A DNA stretch of 64,000 bases. Source: Ideonella_A intermedia_A. Its GTDB lineage: Bacteria; Pseudomonadota; Gammaproteobacteria; Burkholderiales; Burkholderiaceae_C. Positions 1 through 8,634 of the stretch are shown in pieces. Each line of letters starts with the position of its first letter. The stretch's first letter is position 1. Location: the NCBI GenBank assembly GCA_943370175.1, contig CALRPU020000019.1, positions 1 through 64,000 on the forward strand, read 5' to 3'. The notes beneath the pieces were generated by a model, which made no database searches, was not told the DNA's origin, and worked only from the letters and a program-made list of their open reading frames with translations. Made by a program: the position numbers and the translations under genes.

Positions 1-1161
1 AACATCCGTTCGGTGTCGGGCGACGAGCGTGACATGGTCCTGGGCGTGATCGGTTTCCGCAACCGCGCTGCCCAAGCGTCGGACCGTCTGTTCCTGTCTG
101 ACTTCTACGGCTTCACCTCGCCGGTTGGCCGCGCTTTCGCAACGGGCGACTTCTCGACCCCGGCCAACCCGAACGTGCTGGGTGGTGTGGACATCAACAA
201 CTCGGGTGCCCTGCCGGCCGTCCGCGTGACCGCCGCCTACAGCGGTGGTTTCGCCACCGGCGCTGCGTTCCGTTTGGTTGATCTGGCTGCTCAGCCAGCA
301 GGCCGTCAAACCTGCGCTGCGGCTGTGGCCGACAACGCCGGTGTGGTGGTGACCCGCTCGGCCGACACCGGCTCGACCTTCAACATCGACCTGACCCACG
401 CGCAACTCGTGACCGCCGCTGGCGCGAACGCCACGCTGCAGGGCCGCGATTTCACGGTGTGCTACAACATCCCAGGCACGACGACGGTTCCGTCGCTGCG
501 CTTCGGCACCGTGACCGCCACGCTGTTCAAGGACGACTCGACCGAGCAAACGCTGACCAGCTGCCCGAGCACCTTCTCGGGTCTGTCGGGCGGCGTGAAG
601 ATCGACGTTCGCAACTTCGCGATGTCCTACGCTTCGGGCTCGGCCGGTTCGTCGATCTACGGCATCCTGCGCATCATCAACAACAGCGAAACCGATCCGG
701 CTCGCGTTGACGCCCAGTACATCTGGAACGACGGCGCCTACGGCAACTGGGGCACGCTGATCAACAACCTGCCCCCGCGTGGCGCAGCGTACGTGACCGA
801 CTCGCAAGTCGCCGCCGCGCTGACGACCGCTCCGAGCGCAGCTCCTGTGGTTGGTGGCGTTGCCGCCTACCCGATCCGTGCTGGTGTGCCGACCGACGCG
901 CTGATGAAGGCCAACAACCCGGCCATCAACGGCACGGGCACGGTCAATGGCCGTGGTCTGATCGATCTGCAAGGTGCCAACAGCATCCGCCTGCGCATCT
1001 CGGCCGACGTGTCGACCCTGCGTGTTCAGAACTACATCTACGACACGAGCGCCAAGGCGCTGGTCGAGGTGTCGAGCTCGCAAGGTGCTGACTTCGTTAA
1101 CATCGAGTCGTCGAACCGCGACCACATCGACCAAGACGCCCAGACCGACATCAAGAAGTAA
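1..1161 (+). CDS. Secreted/surface protein, 5'-truncated by the window edge
   Basis: The open frame enters at base 1 and runs 386 residues to a TAA stop; the start lies upstream of the window. The visible part is rich in Ala, Asn, Ser, Thr and Gly with few charged residues, and has widely spaced Cys, which fits an exported beta-rich surface or extracellular protein. It ends in a polar tail (QDAQTDIKK) with no sorting motif or membrane helix. Codon use favours CGT, GGT, AAC and ACC and differs from the neighbours, which suggests very high expression. A strong terminator follows directly. I do not recognise the family. Co-location with a small exported protein and a GspE-type ATPase suggests, but does not show, that it is a secreted substrate. 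Confidence 0.75.
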   Translation, partial: NIRSVSGDERDMVLGVIGFRNRAAQASDRLFLSDFYGFTSPVGRAFATGDFSTPANPNVLGGVDINNSGALPAVRVTAAYSGGFATGAAFRLVDLAAQPAGRQTCAAAVADNAGVVVTRSADTGSTFNIDLTHAQLVTAAGANATLQGRDFTVCYNIPGTTTVPSLRFGTVTATLFKDDSTEQTLTSCPSTFSGLSGGVKIDVRNFAMSYASGSAGSSIYGILRIINNSETDPARVDAQYIWNDGAYGNWGTLINNLPPRGAAYVTDSQVAAALTTAPSAAPVVGGVAAYPIRAGVPTDALMKANNPAINGTGTVNGRGLIDLQGANSIRLRISADVSTLRVQNYIYDTSAKALVEVSSSQGADFVNIESSNRDHIDQDAQTDIKK

Positions 1162-1186
1162 AGTCTGTCTTCAGCTTGGTGATCCT

Positions 1187-1250
1187 GGCCCACCGCCTCG
1201 GTGGTGGGCCCCAGAGGGAAAGCGGCTTCGCTTTCCCTTTTTTGTTTTTT
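1187..1250 (+). terminator. Rho-independent terminator, double hairpin
   Basis: A perfect 9-bp stem (AGGGAAAGC at 1215-1223 with GCTTTCCCT at 1230-1238, loop GGCTTC) is followed by a T-rich run to 1250. Just upstream is a second inverted repeat, GGCCCACC/GGTGGGCC (1187-1194 and 1203-1210). It ends the transcript of the surface protein gene and separates it from the next gene, which has no obvious ribosome binding site of its own. Confidence 0.85.
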
Positions 1251-1267
1251 GTGGTCCGCTGGCAGAC

Positions 1268-1843
1268 ATGCGAAAACTGTTCCTCCCCGTCGCTGCTTTG
1301 ATGGTTGCCGCCACATGGCAAAACGCAGCAGCTCAGGCTGCTTTCCCTCCGCCAGCGGTGGTCAATGCGCCCTCTGTGCAGGCCGCGGCGGCAGCCATTG
1401 GTGCGGCCCAGCCCATCGGATCCGGTCATTTGTTGCTCGACTTGCCCGAGGTGGCGGTGTCGGGCACGGTCAAGGGGCTGGCACGGAGCCTCGTGCCCGG
1501 CACCACCCTCATTTACGTGTTTCGGTCCATTCCCGCGGTGCCCAAGGCACCGAAAAAGCCCGCGACCAACGCCACCATGCAGGCCGTTGGCAAGCCAGGC
1601 GATCGAACGACCGCCGGGGCCAAGTCCGTTCCGGCCCCCGCCTTGCCGCCGCCAGCGCCGACGGTGCTGGTTGCTGCCAAGCAGGTGGCGGCCAACGAGG
1701 ACCCCAGCCTGCCCATCGAGTTTGAGTTCGGCGCCCGCGAGTCGTATTCCATGTTTGCCTTTGCCCAGGGAAAATGGTTTGTCACGGGCCGGGAAATCAA
1801 GCCCGCGACCCTGCTGACGCCGGGTTCGCCCAACCCGCAGTGA
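1268..1843 (+). CDS. Small exported protein of unknown function upstream of gspE-like gene
   Basis: 191 residues. The N-terminus (MRKLFLPVAALMVAATWQNAAAQA) is a good signal peptide with predicted cleavage near residue 23, so the mature protein should be periplasmic. The middle is Pro/Ala/Lys-rich (about residues 90-140) and looks like a flexible linker. The C-terminal 50 residues are more ordered. I recognise no family. It ends 21 bases before the secretion ATPase start, so both are probably cotranscribed. A periplasmic accessory of that machinery, GspC- or PilP-like in layout, is possible but unproven. The chosen ATG is the one that gives the signal peptide; the frame stays open upstream to 974. 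Confidence 0.7.
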   Translation: MRKLFLPVAALMVAATWQNAAAQAAFPPPAVVNAPSVQAAAAAIGAAQPIGSGHLLLDLPEVAVSGTVKGLARSLVPGTTLIYVFRSIPAVPKAPKKPATNATMQAVGKPGDRTTAGAKSVPAPALPPPAPTVLVAAKQVAANEDPSLPIEFEFGARESYSMFAFAQGKWFVTGREIKPATLLTPGSPNPQ

Positions 1844-1864
1844 TTCCGTGAATCCCGGAAAGGC

Positions 1865-3664
1865 ATGACTTTGCAGCTCGACATCCTCAGTGCACGCCCA
1901 GTCGCCGCTGGCGGCACCGCCGTGCGTTCCTCCGCTGACGCCGCCCGGCCAGCAGCGATCTCCTCCGCCCCCAGGCTTGACCAAGACGCGTTCCTCGCGC
2001 ACCTGCTCGAAGCCCGAAGCATCTCGGAGGAATCGGCGAGTCGGGCCCGAACCCTCTGGGCTCAAAACCAGTTGCCCGTCGTGGCGGGCTTGCTGCGTTT
2101 GAACGCCATTGCCGAGGCGCCCTTGTATGCGGCCTACGCCGCCCACCTTCAAGTGCGCTTGTTGACCAGCCCCGACGCCGCGGCCGACCGCCTGACCGAA
2201 TTGGTTCGCGATGGCGCCGCCAGGCTGGGCCTGGCGGTCAGCTGGTTGCGGCTCAAGGGCGTGGTGCTGTTCGAGGACGAGGCGGGTTGGCATGTGGCCT
2301 TCCGCGACGCGCCCGGCGACGAAGTGACGGCGTTGGTGCGCCAGGCCGCGCGCAAAGTCGCCGCCACCTTTGATTGGGCGGTGGTGCCGCCGTCGCTGTA
2401 CGACCGCATCACGCGGCCAAGCCAGCAGGCCGTGTCTGCCTTGGAGGCCAACGCCGATCTGAAGGCTTTGCGCGAGCTCGCCGAAGAGGGCCCGACGATC
2501 GAGCTCGTCAACGCGATCTTGTCGCAGGCCGTCACTCAGCGCGCCTCGGACGTGCACATCGAGCCCGAAGACACCGAGTTCGTCGTTCGCGTGCGCGTCG
2601 ACGGCGACATGCTGGTGCAGTCGCGCCAACCGCGCAGCCGCTTCGATGCGGTGACCTGCCGGGTCAAGATCCTCGCGGACCTCGACATCGCCGAGAAGCG
2701 CCTGCCGCAGGACGGCCGAATCAACGCCCGCGTGAACGGCGAGAGTTTTGACATCCGCGTGTCCGTGTTGCCTGGTGCACTCGGTGAGTCCACCGTGCTT
2801 CGCTTGCTGCGTCAGGAGCGCAAGCCCGCGCGCCTTGAAGACCTCGGCATGAGCGCAGCCCAGGCCAGCTTGTACGAGCGCTGGGCACGCCTCGCCAACG
2901 GCATTGTGCTGGTGACCGGTCCCACCGGCTCGGGCAAGAGCACCACGCTCTACACCGGGCTTGAGCTCGCCAATGACCGCAGCAAGAAGATCATCACCGT
3001 CGAAGATCCGGTGGAGTACAAGATCCGCGGCATCACCCAGCTGCAGGTCAACAGCGACATCGGCTTCACCTTTGCTGGGGCGTTGCGCAGCATCTTGCGG
3101 CACGACCCCGACATCATTTTCGTCGGCGAGATCCGTGACGAGGAAACCGCGCGCATCGCCATCCAGGCGTCGCTGACGGGCCACATGGTGCTGTCCACCC
3201 TGCACACCAACAGCGCGATCGGCGCCGTCACGCGATTGATCGACATGGGCATCGAGCCCTTCTTGATCGCGGCCAGCGTGCGCGGGTTGATGGCGCAGCG
3301 GCTGGTTCGGCGGCTTTGCGACTGGTGCGCCGTCCGCGACGACGCGCCAGACGATGCCACCGGCGAGTACCTCGCCAAGTGGGCGCGCGCCCACCCAAGC
3401 GAGATCGCCGAGCCGCACCAACCCGTCGGTTGCGCCCACTGCGCTGGCACGGGCTATTTCGGCCGCTTCGCCATTTACGACCTCGTCGAAGTCGACCGCG
3501 ACATGGCCCATCTGATCACCCACCGGGCCAGTGAATCAGAGCTGGCGCGCGCCGTGATGAAGGACGGCGGTGCGGGTCTGCTTGCCAGCGGCATCGCCCA
3601 CGTTGCGAATGGCAAGACCACGCTGGCTGAGGTTTTAAGGGCCACCGGCGAGGCAGAAAACTGA
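1865..3664 (+). CDS. GspE/PilB-family type II secretion or type IV pilus ATPase
   Basis: 599 residues, normal length for GspE/PilB assembly ATPases, which power a type II secretion pseudopilus or type IV pilus from the cytoplasmic face. The N-terminal ~150 residues look like a MshEN/GspE-N domain. Walker A GPTGSGKST lies near residue 351. Asp-box and Walker B (DPDIIFVGEIRDEETAR) and the His box (STLHTNSA) follow. A tetracysteine zinc site (CDWC near residue 484, CAHC near 522) is present, as in GspE. A GGAAAGG ribosome site precedes the ATG. No secretin, inner-membrane platform or pseudopilin gene lies in the window, so this may be an orphan or the end of an operon starting upstream. Confidence 0.88.
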   Translation: MTLQLDILSARPVAAGGTAVRSSADAARPAAISSAPRLDQDAFLAHLLEARSISEESASRARTLWAQNQLPVVAGLLRLNAIAEAPLYAAYAAHLQVRLLTSPDAAADRLTELVRDGAARLGLAVSWLRLKGVVLFEDEAGWHVAFRDAPGDEVTALVRQAARKVAATFDWAVVPPSLYDRITRPSQQAVSALEANADLKALRELAEEGPTIELVNAILSQAVTQRASDVHIEPEDTEFVVRVRVDGDMLVQSRQPRSRFDAVTCRVKILADLDIAEKRLPQDGRINARVNGESFDIRVSVLPGALGESTVLRLLRQERKPARLEDLGMSAAQASLYERWARLANGIVLVTGPTGSGKSTTLYTGLELANDRSKKIITVEDPVEYKIRGITQLQVNSDIGFTFAGALRSILRHDPDIIFVGEIRDEETARIAIQASLTGHMVLSTLHTNSAIGAVTRLIDMGIEPFLIAASVRGLMAQRLVRRLCDWCAVRDDAPDDATGEYLAKWARAHPSEIAEPHQPVGCAHCAGTGYFGRFAIYDLVEVDRDMAHLITHRASESELARAVMKDGGAGLLASGIAHVANGKTTLAEVLRATGEAEN

Positions 3665-3726
3665 GCGCCTCGCGACTCAATCCGGCTGCAAGCGACGCTG
3701 ATGGTCCCATCGGCGTTTTTGTTCAT

Positions 3727-4581
3727 GTGGCCACAATCGGGGCCTACCAAACGATCTTGGACGAGGTGGTGAACGCCTTGTCCGCCAGTCGGCTCTTCCC
3801 GTTGATCGACTGCATCTGCATCCACGTCGTGGGAGACGGTCCACTTCAGACGCCTGCCAAGATCGAAAAAATCCGAGTGGTGCGGGCTTCCCCTGATGTG
3901 GCGGTGTTTGAACGACCCACGTTGGAAGCGATGTGGGCCTATTCGCGCGACTTTCCCTCGGCAAGGGTGCTGTATCTGAACTGCCTTGGTGGTCGTTACC
4001 AAGGCGAGGACGCGGCCAACCGGGCCGAATGGCGCCGCATGTTGTATTTCGTCTTGATCGAGCGCCACGCCGACGCGCTGTCCGAGCTTCTGCGCGCAGA
4101 CTGCTGTGGCGTGGAGTGGTGCAAGTGGCCACTGCCTCACCTGACGAGCAACAACTGGTGGGCGCGCGCCTCGCACCTGGCCGCCTTGCCAGCGCCCAAG
4201 ATGGCGGAAGCGAGGTTGATGGGGTTGGATTTGAGGCGATTCGGTCGCCACTGGTCCCTGGCTGAGGTGAAACGACGGCATGCCTGTGAGTTGTGGATCG
4301 GCATGCGCGACGGTGTCGCGGCGCGCAGCTTGTTTCCGCTGTCTCGAACGGGTCTCCCGCGCTCGCCCTATGGCGTGGTGCCATGGTGGGAACTGCGTCG
4401 CGTTCCCTGGGAGTCTTTGGCCAGGCGACAACACGAACTGGGCATTGAAAAGCCTGCACTCGCCGCCCTGGGCACGCGCATCCGCGTGCATGCAACCTAT
4501 GGTGTTCGACAGTTCCTGCGGAATTGTCGAAGCACCGTTGCCCGGTCGGCAGCCCTGATCCGTCGCCAGATGTCGCCATGA
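3727..4581 (+). CDS. Uncharacterised protein at the edge of the glycan locus
   Basis: 284 residues from a GTG. The same frame is open back to 3631 and reads sensibly through DGPIGVFVHVATIGAYQ, so the real start may be a CTG at 3661 overlapping the ATPase stop; no ATG, GTG or TTG lies there. The sequence is soluble and Trp-rich, and includes a block around NNWWARASHL. Proteins of this layout (VHVAT... opening, then a Trp-rich middle) occur in polysaccharide loci and resemble poorly characterised glycosyltransferases, but I cannot name a family with confidence. Its stop overlaps the acyltransferase ATG by 4 bases, so the two are translationally coupled. Confidence 0.7.
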   Translation: MATIGAYQTILDEVVNALSASRLFPLIDCICIHVVGDGPLQTPAKIEKIRVVRASPDVAVFERPTLEAMWAYSRDFPSARVLYLNCLGGRYQGEDAANRAEWRRMLYFVLIERHADALSELLRADCCGVEWCKWPLPHLTSNNWWARASHLAALPAPKMAEARLMGLDLRRFGRHWSLAEVKRRHACELWIGMRDGVAARSLFPLSRTGLPRSPYGVVPWWELRRVPWESLARRQHELGIEKPALAALGTRIRVHATYGVRQFLRNCRSTVARSAALIRRQMSP

Positions 4582-6530
4582 CCAGCTACCGCGCCGAGAT
4601 TGACGGATTGCGCGCCGTCGCCGTGTTGGCCGTTTTGAGTTCGCACGCCGGTGTGCCGGGACTTTCCGGCGGATTTGTTGGCGTCGACGTGTTTTTCGTC
4701 ATCAGCGGCTACCTCATTTGTAGTCTGCTCTTGAAGGAGTTGCGCGATGGACGACTGTCGTTGCCGCGCTTCGTCGAGCGTCGCGTTCGACGCCTTCTGC
4801 CGGCTTTGCTGCTGGTGTTGCTTTGCTGTTGGCCTGCCGCTTGGGTGATTTTGGTCCCGCAGGACTTCGTGGCCTTTTCCAAGTCCGTGTTGGCCACGCT
4901 GGGGCTGTCAAGCAATGTCTACTTTTGGCGCAGCACCGGGTACTTCGGATTGGAAGGCGAGCTTCAACCGTTGCTTCATGTCTGGAGCCTCTCGGTGGAA
5001 GAGCAGTTCTACTTGATTTTTCCCGCGGCGCTGGCCTTGGCCTGGCGCTTCCGTTCAGGCACTCAAACGACACGATGCTTGTTCATTGCCATGCTTCTCA
5101 GCCTGGGCCTGGCCGCTTGGGGGTCGGAAGCACACCCTGTTGCAGCGTTCTACCTTCTTCCCACGAGGGCGTGGGAACTGCTGGCCGGTGCGGCGCTGGC
5201 GCAGCTCGAGCACAAGGGAAACTGGTCGCCGTCGCAGCGCTGTCGGCAGTGGGGTTCTGCGTTGGGGCTTGCACTGATCTTGGCGGCGATCACTGGCTTC
5301 GACCGGTATGTTCGCACCCCTGGTCCGTGGGCCTTGTTGCCTGTGGCCGGTTCTTTGCTGATCATTGCTTGCGCAAGCCCTGAAACGTGGGTGGCCCGTG
5401 CGCTTTCCACCCCACCCATGGTCTGGGTCGGGCTCATCAGCTATTCGGCCTATCTCTGGCATCAGCCCCTTTTCGCGTTTGCCCGTCAGTGGAGTGACCG
5501 CCCGCCATCGGCATGGCATCTGGCGCTGCTGATCGCCCTCAGTCTGGGCTTGGCTCACCTCACCTGGCGGTGGGTGGAGCGTCCCTGGCGCAACCCGGAT
5601 GTGGTGGGTCGGAGAACCTTGCTGTTTGGCGTCGGATGGGCCGCATGCACCTTGGGAGCGTTCTCTGCGGCGACTTGGCAGACACAAGGCTTCGAGCAGC
5701 GTTTCACGCCGGCGCAGCGCTCGGTTTTGGCCTACCTGAACTACCCGTTCGCTCTTCCCTATCTTGAAGGCAAGTGCTTTGTATCGGCGCGTCACTTGCG
5801 CGACGACGCCGGGTCCGCGTTCACCGCGTGTTGGGATGCCCAAGCCCGAGCCCATTTGGCGGTGTGGGGCGACTCCCACGCCGCGGCGCTCGCTTCCGGT
5901 CTGCGCACCCGCTCACCAGGCTTGGCGCAATTCACCACGGGAGGCTGCCCTCCACTGACCCAGGTGAACCAACGCATGTTCCCCGAGTGCAACGGCGCGA
6001 ATGCCGCAGCCCTTCAGCAGTTGGCGCATTTGCAGCCACGGCATCTGCTGATGCACGCCAACTGGCTCAACTACCCGGGCATTGACGTGAAGGCCGAGCT
6101 CGACCGGACCTTGATCGAATTGCAACGCCGCCTGCCGCAAACCACGGTGGTTCTGGTCGGCATGGCCCCTCAGTGGTACCCGAGCCTGCCCGTTCAATTG
6201 GTTCGTCAGCATCAGGCCTTGGTCGATGGTGCCCGAATGCCCATGCCCCAGCACCCGTCACTCGCCCGCCTGGATGACCGTTTGTTTGCCGTGGCGCGTC
6301 GCCACGGTGTCCTGACTCACTCGTTGCTGGATGCCCTGTGTGAAGGCGACACTTGCCGCGCCGTGACGACCTGGAAAGGCCTGGCCGCACCTGTTGCCTG
6401 GGACTATGGCCACATGACCGAAGCGGGCGCGGCATGGGTCGCGCCCGGCGTCATGGCGCGCTTGTCCTCGGCGTCAACACGGTCGATGCCGTCGATGCCT
6501 TCGATGCCGTCAGCAAGCGCACCGCGGTAG
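4578..6530 (+). CDS. OafA/YrhL-type acyltransferase with C-terminal SGNH domain
   Basis: 650 residues. The N-terminal ~370 residues form an acyltransferase-3 membrane domain: YRAEIDGLRAVAVLAVLSSHA opens it, followed by about ten hydrophobic helices and the conserved WSLSVEEQFY segment. The C-terminal half is an SGNH hydrolase-like domain, with GDSH near residue 430 and DYGHM near residue 608 as catalytic Ser and Asp/His. Such proteins O-acetylate surface polysaccharides, using the membrane domain to move the acyl group and the SGNH domain to transfer it. The C-terminus ends in a repeated SMP motif inside an 80-bp tail-to-tail overlap with the opposing GT9 gene. Confidence 0.92.
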   Translation: MTSYRAEIDGLRAVAVLAVLSSHAGVPGLSGGFVGVDVFFVISGYLICSLLLKELRDGRLSLPRFVERRVRRLLPALLLVLLCCWPAAWVILVPQDFVAFSKSVLATLGLSSNVYFWRSTGYFGLEGELQPLLHVWSLSVEEQFYLIFPAALALAWRFRSGTQTTRCLFIAMLLSLGLAAWGSEAHPVAAFYLLPTRAWELLAGAALAQLEHKGNWSPSQRCRQWGSALGLALILAAITGFDRYVRTPGPWALLPVAGSLLIIACASPETWVARALSTPPMVWVGLISYSAYLWHQPLFAFARQWSDRPPSAWHLALLIALSLGLAHLTWRWVERPWRNPDVVGRRTLLFGVGWAACTLGAFSAATWQTQGFEQRFTPAQRSVLAYLNYPFALPYLEGKCFVSARHLRDDAGSAFTACWDAQARAHLAVWGDSHAAALASGLRTRSPGLAQFTTGGCPPLTQVNQRMFPECNGANAAALQQLAHLQPRHLLMHANWLNYPGIDVKAELDRTLIELQRRLPQTTVVLVGMAPQWYPSLPVQLVRQHQALVDGARMPMPQHPSLARLDDRLFAVARRHGVLTHSLLDALCEGDTCRAVTTWKGLAAPVAWDYGHMTEAGAAWVAPGVMARLSSASTRSMPSMPSMPSASAPR

Positions 6531-7665
6531 AGGCAACGTCGGCGGATTCCACCCCACGCAGGCAGTCCATCGTCTCGCAGCCGGCGGTTCGGCCGCACGG
6601 TGAGCAAGGCACCGGCTTCATGTGGACCACGCTGTGATCGTTTTGCTGAAGCCACACGCTCAGATCGTGGATGCCCGCGGCGATGCAGATGCGAGGTCGA
6701 TTCAAGGCCGCCCCCAGGTGTGTGGCCGCCGAGTCGTGGGAAATCAGCAGCCGACTGCCGTGTATCGCGGCGAGCAGTTCGCCCCACACCAGTTGCCCCG
6801 ACACATTGAACGTCCCGTGGCAGGCGGCGGACACGTCGTGGCAAATGCGTTCCTCGGCCGCACCCTGGCCCAGCAGCACGACCGGCCAGCCCAGCGCTTG
6901 CAGTTGCGCCACCAATTCACCCCATGCCGACGATGACCATCGGCGGCGGGCAACATGCGCACCAACGTGCACGGCAACGTAGGCCTCAGGCACGCCAAGC
7001 TCAAGTCGGCGCTGGCGCCACCGGGCTGCCATGGCGGGCGAAACGCACAAGTTCGGCGCCAACGCCGCCAGCGTTGCGTCGTCCAGATCGAGCAGCCGCA
7101 GCAAGCGTCGATGGCGCTCGATTTCGCTGACGACCATCCCGTCGTCGTGCATGGCCTGGGTCAGCCAAGAGCCAAAGCCGGCACTGCTCCAGCCGACGAT
7201 GTGCGGCACACCGATCTGGTGCAGCAGCGGGATGCTGTTCGGAAAGTGAGCGCGCAGGTCGATTGCCAAGTCGTACGCCACAAGCGTCAGTTCTCGCGCC
7301 GCCTCACGGCGGGAGGCGACGTGCCGTCTGAGCCGAGCCGGCCAGCTCTCCCTGCGCCGATTGAGGTGCCAATGCTCTACGGTGTGAATTCGCGACACGC
7401 CTTGCATGCCGTCGAATACGGCGATCGAGCCGGGATGCACCAGCACACCGAACTCGGCCTCGGGGTATTGGTGAATCAGCGCCTGGACCGCAGCGCTGGA
7501 CAAGATCGCATCGCCCAGGTGGGCCTGGTCGCAGACGAGGATCTTCCGCAGTCGCGTGCGATCTGGCAGCGGCGCGGCCACCTGAGCCTGCCGCGTCCGA
7601 GCCAGCACAGCATCGATCACGGAGAGGACAAGCTTCAGCGTGCGGCTGTAGGTGGCGTAGTGCAT
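6451..7665 (-). CDS. Glycosyltransferase family 9 (heptosyltransferase-like)
   Basis: 404 residues. The GT9 opening is clear (KILVCDQAHLGDAILSSAAVQAL), followed by the second-domain pattern VAVHVGAH and RLLISHDSAATHLGAAL, as in ADP-heptose:LPS heptosyltransferases. A Cys-rich segment (CSPCGRTAGCETMDC) near the C-terminus is also typical of this family. It probably adds a sugar from a nucleotide donor to the LPS core or the operon's glycan at the inner face of the inner membrane. It is the last gene of the - strand glycan operon. The final ~27 residues are a low-complexity Ala/Ser/Thr tail lying in the overlap with the acyltransferase gene. Confidence 0.88.
   Translation of the reverse strand: MHYATYSRTLKLVLSVIDAVLARTRQAQVAAPLPDRTRLRKILVCDQAHLGDAILSSAAVQALIHQYPEAEFGVLVHPGSIAVFDGMQGVSRIHTVEHWHLNRRRESWPARLRRHVASRREAARELTLVAYDLAIDLRAHFPNSIPLLHQIGVPHIVGWSSAGFGSWLTQAMHDDGMVVSEIERHRRLLRLLDLDDATLAALAPNLCVSPAMAARWRQRRLELGVPEAYVAVHVGAHVARRRWSSSAWGELVAQLQALGWPVVLLGQGAAEERICHDVSAACHGTFNVSGQLVWGELLAAIHGSRLLISHDSAATHLGAALNRPRICIAAGIHDLSVWLQQNDHSVVHMKPVPCSPCGRTAGCETMDCLRGVESADVASTAVRLLTASKASTASTVLTPRTSAP
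6482..6508. repeat. Three tandem 9-bp repeats in overlapping gene tails
   Basis: GTCGATGCC occurs twice and TTCGATGCC once, head to tail. The repeat codes for SMPSMPSMP in the acyltransferase and lies in the antisense frame of the GT9 tail, inside the region where both genes are read. Its position at both C-termini suggests slippage has lengthened the two proteins together. Confidence 0.8.
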
Positions 7666-7719
7666 GGGCGCGCTCCGTAGCGCGGTGGTCCGGTGCGTGT
7701 CACGGTGTGTGCGGATTCA

Positions 7720-8634
7720 TCAGGCGCTGAGCTTGACGGCAGTGAAGACGTCGCCGCCCACGATCAAGGCGTCGGGTCGCTCCACGCGGTCGAAGGTGGT
7801 GTGAAAGCCGATCGCATCGAGCTTGGCCTTCAGGCTCCGCCCGAAGATCCGGTACGCCAGGACGCCGCCCGTCAGGGGGTCGCCATGAATGTGCGGCTCG
7901 CACAAGTGACGATCTGTGACGCCGCTGGTGTCGACCAGCACGACGTCATCCGCCTCGTCCTCGAGGTACGGCAGGTTGAAGACATAGACGCCGCCCGCTG
8001 CGAGCACCCGGTGGATCTCATGGTGGGCGCGATCCACGTCGCGGACATGTTCCATCACGTCCGAAGTCAACACAATGTCAAAGCTGGCGTCGGCGAAGGA
8101 CACCGCTTGGAGGTCGATGTTGAAATAGTGCGGTGCCATTTCGGCTCCCCATGGCACGGTGGGCACGTAACTGCATCGGACGTAGCCTTCGCAGTCGCGC
8201 AGCAGCAGGCTGATCGCGCCGAAGTTGTCCGTGTCGAGGATCCTGACCGAGCCGAGGCCCTTGCGCTTCAACGCCGCAATGCTCTGTGCGGCGATGCCAA
8301 AGCGGGTCTTCAGGACGTCCAGCAGTTTCACCGCAAGGGTGCGTTGCCGCATCGATGCAAAGCAAGACTTGCACTGCAAGGTCTCTCGCAGCATGTCAAT
8401 GCGGTGCAGCTGACGCAAGCGCCGATTGGGAAAGTCAAACAGCGCTTTGGTGCGGACCCCGCAGATCGGGCAGTCGAAGGCATGCTGGCGATAGGCGAAG
8501 GCCAGCCGAAGATTGGCCAGGTTCAGGCGCTCCCCCAAGGGCTCGCGATGCGTCACCGAGGACTTGAGGATGCGCAGCAGGTTTCGGCGGTGCGAGTTCG
8601 GCGGAAGGACAAAGTTGGTCAATGTTCGGATCAT
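7720..8634 (-). CDS. SAM-dependent methyltransferase with N-terminal zinc-type motif
   Basis: 304 residues. A Cys cluster (CPICG near residue 55, CKSC near residue 88) suggests a small zinc-binding module, followed by a class I methyltransferase fold. Motifs seen are VRILDTDNFG, FDIVLTSDVMEHVRD (motif for SAM-fold enzymes of the Methyltransf_11/UbiE type) and HRVLAAGGVYVFNLP. The G-rich motif I is weak (LDTDNFGA), so SAM binding should be treated as probable. The substrate is likely a sugar or glycan in this operon. The start codon overlaps the stop of the GH99-like gene by 4 bases. Confidence 0.82.
   Translation of the reverse strand: MIRTLTNFVLPPNSHRRNLLRILKSSVTHREPLGERLNLANLRLAFAYRQHAFDCPICGVRTKALFDFPNRRLRQLHRIDMLRETLQCKSCFASMRQRTLAVKLLDVLKTRFGIAAQSIAALKRKGLGSVRILDTDNFGAISLLLRDCEGYVRCSYVPTVPWGAEMAPHYFNIDLQAVSFADASFDIVLTSDVMEHVRDVDRAHHEIHRVLAAGGVYVFNLPYLEDEADDVVLVDTSGVTDRHLCEPHIHGDPLTGGVLAYRIFGRSLKAKLDAIGFHTTFDRVERPDALIVGGDVFTAVKLSA

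Noticed and set aside
1151..3523. 790-residue open frame on the - strand
   Set aside because: Antisense to the small exported protein and the GspE-type ATPase, both of which have clear homology or a signal peptide and a ribosome site.
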